Part shown: positions 61,689-64,000 of the stretch, one piece after another | Numbering within the stretch: the first letter of the stretch is position 1 | Layout of the letters: every line of letters starts with the position of its first letter | From: Cytospora piceicola | Lineage: Eukaryota; Ascomycota; Sordariomycetes; Diaporthales; Cytosporaceae | Length of the DNA stretch: 64,000 bases | NCBI GenBank assembly: GCA_023375675.1 | Contig: JALQBC010000007.1 | Coordinates: 930,001-994,000 of the forward strand | Direction: 5' to 3' | Notes under the pieces: generated by a model | What the model saw: only the letters and a program-made list of their open reading frames with translations | Database searches by the model: none | What the model was told of the DNA's origin: nothing | Program-made: the position numbers and the translations under genes

Positions 61689-63649
61689 TCAAATGTCCAA
61701 CTTCTCAGCGAGTGTTTGGATGAATGCGCATCGCTCAAACAATCTCTGGCGCTCAAGCTCTCGCTTCCTTGCCTCGAAAGCTGCCGACTCCATCTCTCCG
61801 AACTCTACGCCGTGCATGCCAAGCGGAATCTGCATGCTTCCAGCATCTTGTTGCTCAGAAAGAGTAGCAAAGGCAACATCAGCTTCTAACTGACAATGAC
61901 CTGTTCCTAACGGTCCACCAATAAGCTGAACATTGATTGACGAGGGGCCTGAAGTCTTAGACCCCAAGCCTCCTTGCCTTTCATTGAAGGCCTCTGTCCA
62001 TGACCCGAAACCTTTATCATTTGGGACGGTCGGATTGCCAGTATAAGCGAAGTGAATGAAGGATGTTGCCATTGATTCGGCCAAGGCTTTTTCCTCCTCA
62101 GAAACCTGGCCTTCTGGGAAAACGCCGTTGGAAATGTAATTGTAATCGCTGCCGTGGGGGGCGCCGACATATGGCATACCCATGGCCTTGAACATCGGCG
62201 TCAACATGCTCTGATTCAGGTCATAGAGACGGACACCGGCAAAGCTGGGATCTAACGACTTTGACTGCCTCGACATCTCGTACCCAAAATCAATTGACGA
62301 GCAGGTGAACAATGCGTCTCGCAGTATTCGGGATACACGGTACCAGTGGACTGGAACAACGGGGTCGGACTCGGTCTTTGTACTCTCGTAGTTTCTTACC
62401 TCGGTCTCAAAGTCAGAGACCGGATAGAGAGAAAACAGTTGACTGTAGTCGTCATCTGTGAGGGCATGAGCGAAGCCTTGGATTGGCACTTTCATGTTCT
62501 CTTCCTCCTGAAACAAATGAGCGGGTCCTGCGTTCATGGCACCGTCGTCGTCAGTCCAGCCAAAAACGACGGGAATACCTGGAATTTATCAGCGTTGCAC
62601 ATAGGAGTGGATTATGAGGGGTGAGAAGCACCTTTGGAGAATCTGCCAGACTTGTACAGAACACTTGGACGATCGGGAAGTATATCCCCATCGACGGACG
62701 GAATAAAGGTGAACAGGCCCATTGGGGGATGATTGTACACCGAATACTCAATAGCCACGTCCAACAGTTTATCCATGGGTATCTCTCGCAGACACCTGAG
62801 AGTTTCTTCGTCCATCTCAAGCCCGCATTCCAGTTTCTCTGCAACGGCACGAGTATGTATCTCAGTCGCATCGCTCGTGATATTCAACGCAGTGCCTGGA
62901 GGCCCCGACATAGCCCATGCCTGAGTAAAAGGCACCCCATGCTCACCTCCGTAAGCCATAAAATGCAGAGAAGTCATAGTACCCCCGGCACTCAATCCAA
63001 AGGCCGTGATCCTGTCCGGATCACCACCGAAGGCCGCAATATTGTCTTTGACCCATTGGAGTCCCTCCCTCTGGTCTCGCATCCCCACATTGAGCGAATT
63101 CTGGTCTTTCAGGACGGGAAGTCGGGCGTACCCGAAGATGGTGAGGCGGAAGTTGATTGCCACGTAGATGATGGGCTTGCCGATCGATGTTGAGAGCGTG
63201 ATGAGGTTGTCGGGATCCCAGTGAGGGTCTTCCGCAGAGCCTCTGACGAGTCCACCAGTATAAATGTGGACAATGACAGGCAAATTGTCTTCAGAAGAGG
63301 TCCCAGCTGGTCTTGCGATCCGAAGATTGAGGCAGTCTTCACTGATGTCAGGTGTCTCGGCGAAGACAGGCGGGGCGGCAGCCTTTGACTGCGGGCATGC
63401 TGGGCCTGGTGTTGTGGCATCGAGTACGCTTCCTTCGGGAGGAACATATGGTTCCGGGGGCGCGAAACGGCGATGGCCAGACGTATCATGGGCATATTTA
63501 ACGTTATGGAAATGTTCTATAGGGCCACTTGACACGCCGTGATACGCGACATGGCTCCTCTCAAGCTCAACCACAGGCTCCGTGGCGACGGCAGAGATAA
63601 TCATGGAGAGACCAACTATGGCCGTCTGTAGAAATACCGGCAATGTCAT
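61689..63649 (-). CDS. Secreted type-B carboxylesterase/lipase family protein
   Basis: Alpha/beta-hydrolase of the carboxylesterase/cholinesterase family, 635 residues; exons 63649-62632 and 62578-61689 (donor GTGCTT, intron splits a Gly codon). Signal peptide about residues 1-22. Family blocks: SEDCLNLRI (103-111), LNVGMRDQREGLQWVKDNIA, AFGGDPDRITAFG, nucleophile Ser220 in GLSAGG, and the catalytic His481 in GAPHGSDYNYI. Two departures from consensus are visible. GESAGG has become GLSAGG, and the usual oxyanion stretch HGGGF is IYTGGLVRG, with His replaced. An unusual charged, helical C-terminal extension (EARKRELERQRLFERCAFIQ) follows the hydrolase core. It would hydrolyse esters outside the cell; substrate unknown, and activity may be altered. 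Confidence 0.85.
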
Positions 63650-64000
63650 TTTGTGAGAAAAGTGGCTGGCAGAGAGGACATCGGTTGTGTGATGAAGGGA
63701 TCGTTGGTAATGCCGGACGAAGCTGAGAAGCCATGAGATTTTGCGTCGGTTTTAAGATCACCTGGTTCTCCCTTGTACACTGGGAAGTCCACCTGAGAAA
63801 GATCTACACACCGAGCTGAATATGCTCCTCGCAGATTGTGACGGAGCAGGATGGCAGGGTCAAGGTGGCTGTAATATGCAGCCATCTGTGTGTTGGTTCA
63901 CTAAGCGGGGCAACTTCGTAGCAAGAAGCGGTGGAAAGCTTTGACGCACTGATCATGATTCATAATTGGCTAAGTCTTATCATATTGTTAACACGGGTGC
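63650..64000. other. Upstream region of the carboxylesterase
   Basis: Contains a short open frame (63646-63885, minus) without family likeness. No other feature recognised before the window edge. Confidence 0.5.

Overview
The window is nuclear DNA from a filamentous ascomycete, most likely a Sordariomycete. Genes carry several short GT-AG introns (about 48-150 nt, with one of 253 nt). The fatty acid synthase is the fungal two-subunit type, encoded by large divergent genes. There is a CYP51 of filamentous-fungal type, and the A/T-rich, degenerate islands look like RIP-mutated transposon remains. The order of assignments is by sequence reading only; no database was searched.

Region by region. 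1-1953 (minus): mitochondrial Hsp70, cut by the window edge, with a heat shock element upstream. 1954-4076: repeat-rich gap. 4077-6568 (plus): WD-type protein with a DUF2415 domain. 7069-8602 (minus): mitochondrial FAD oxidoreductase of the L-2-hydroxyglutarate dehydrogenase type. 9414-10673 (minus): coiled-coil protein. 10674-18465: 7.8 kb without a convincing gene. 18466-20898 (plus): PH-domain protein. 23356-25043 (plus): CYP51, lying between two A/T-rich degenerate islands. 26349-27851 (minus): guanine deaminase with GATA sites upstream. 28561-34916 (minus) and 38417-44111 (plus): FAS beta and FAS alpha, head to head across 3.5 kb. 44764-45858 (minus): secreted HAD-type phosphatase.

47-61 kb is more accessory in character: a bZIP-like protein without a zipper, a frameshifted secreted-protein gene, a fungal kinase-like protein and an orphan protein with an Arg/Gly-rich tail. 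These surround the conserved replication gene CTF18, whose promoter has two perfect MluI cell-cycle boxes. 61689-63649 (minus): secreted type-B carboxylesterase with altered motifs around the active site.

Functional links visible: the two FAS genes together make one alpha6beta6 megasynthase and can share a regulatory region, and sterol synthesis (CYP51) lies nearby. The remaining neighbours look like independently regulated housekeeping genes. Exon coordinates below were derived by hand from splice sites and reading-frame continuity; every multi-exon model given closes to a whole number of codons, except the edge-truncated Hsp70, whose frame was checked only across its internal junctions.
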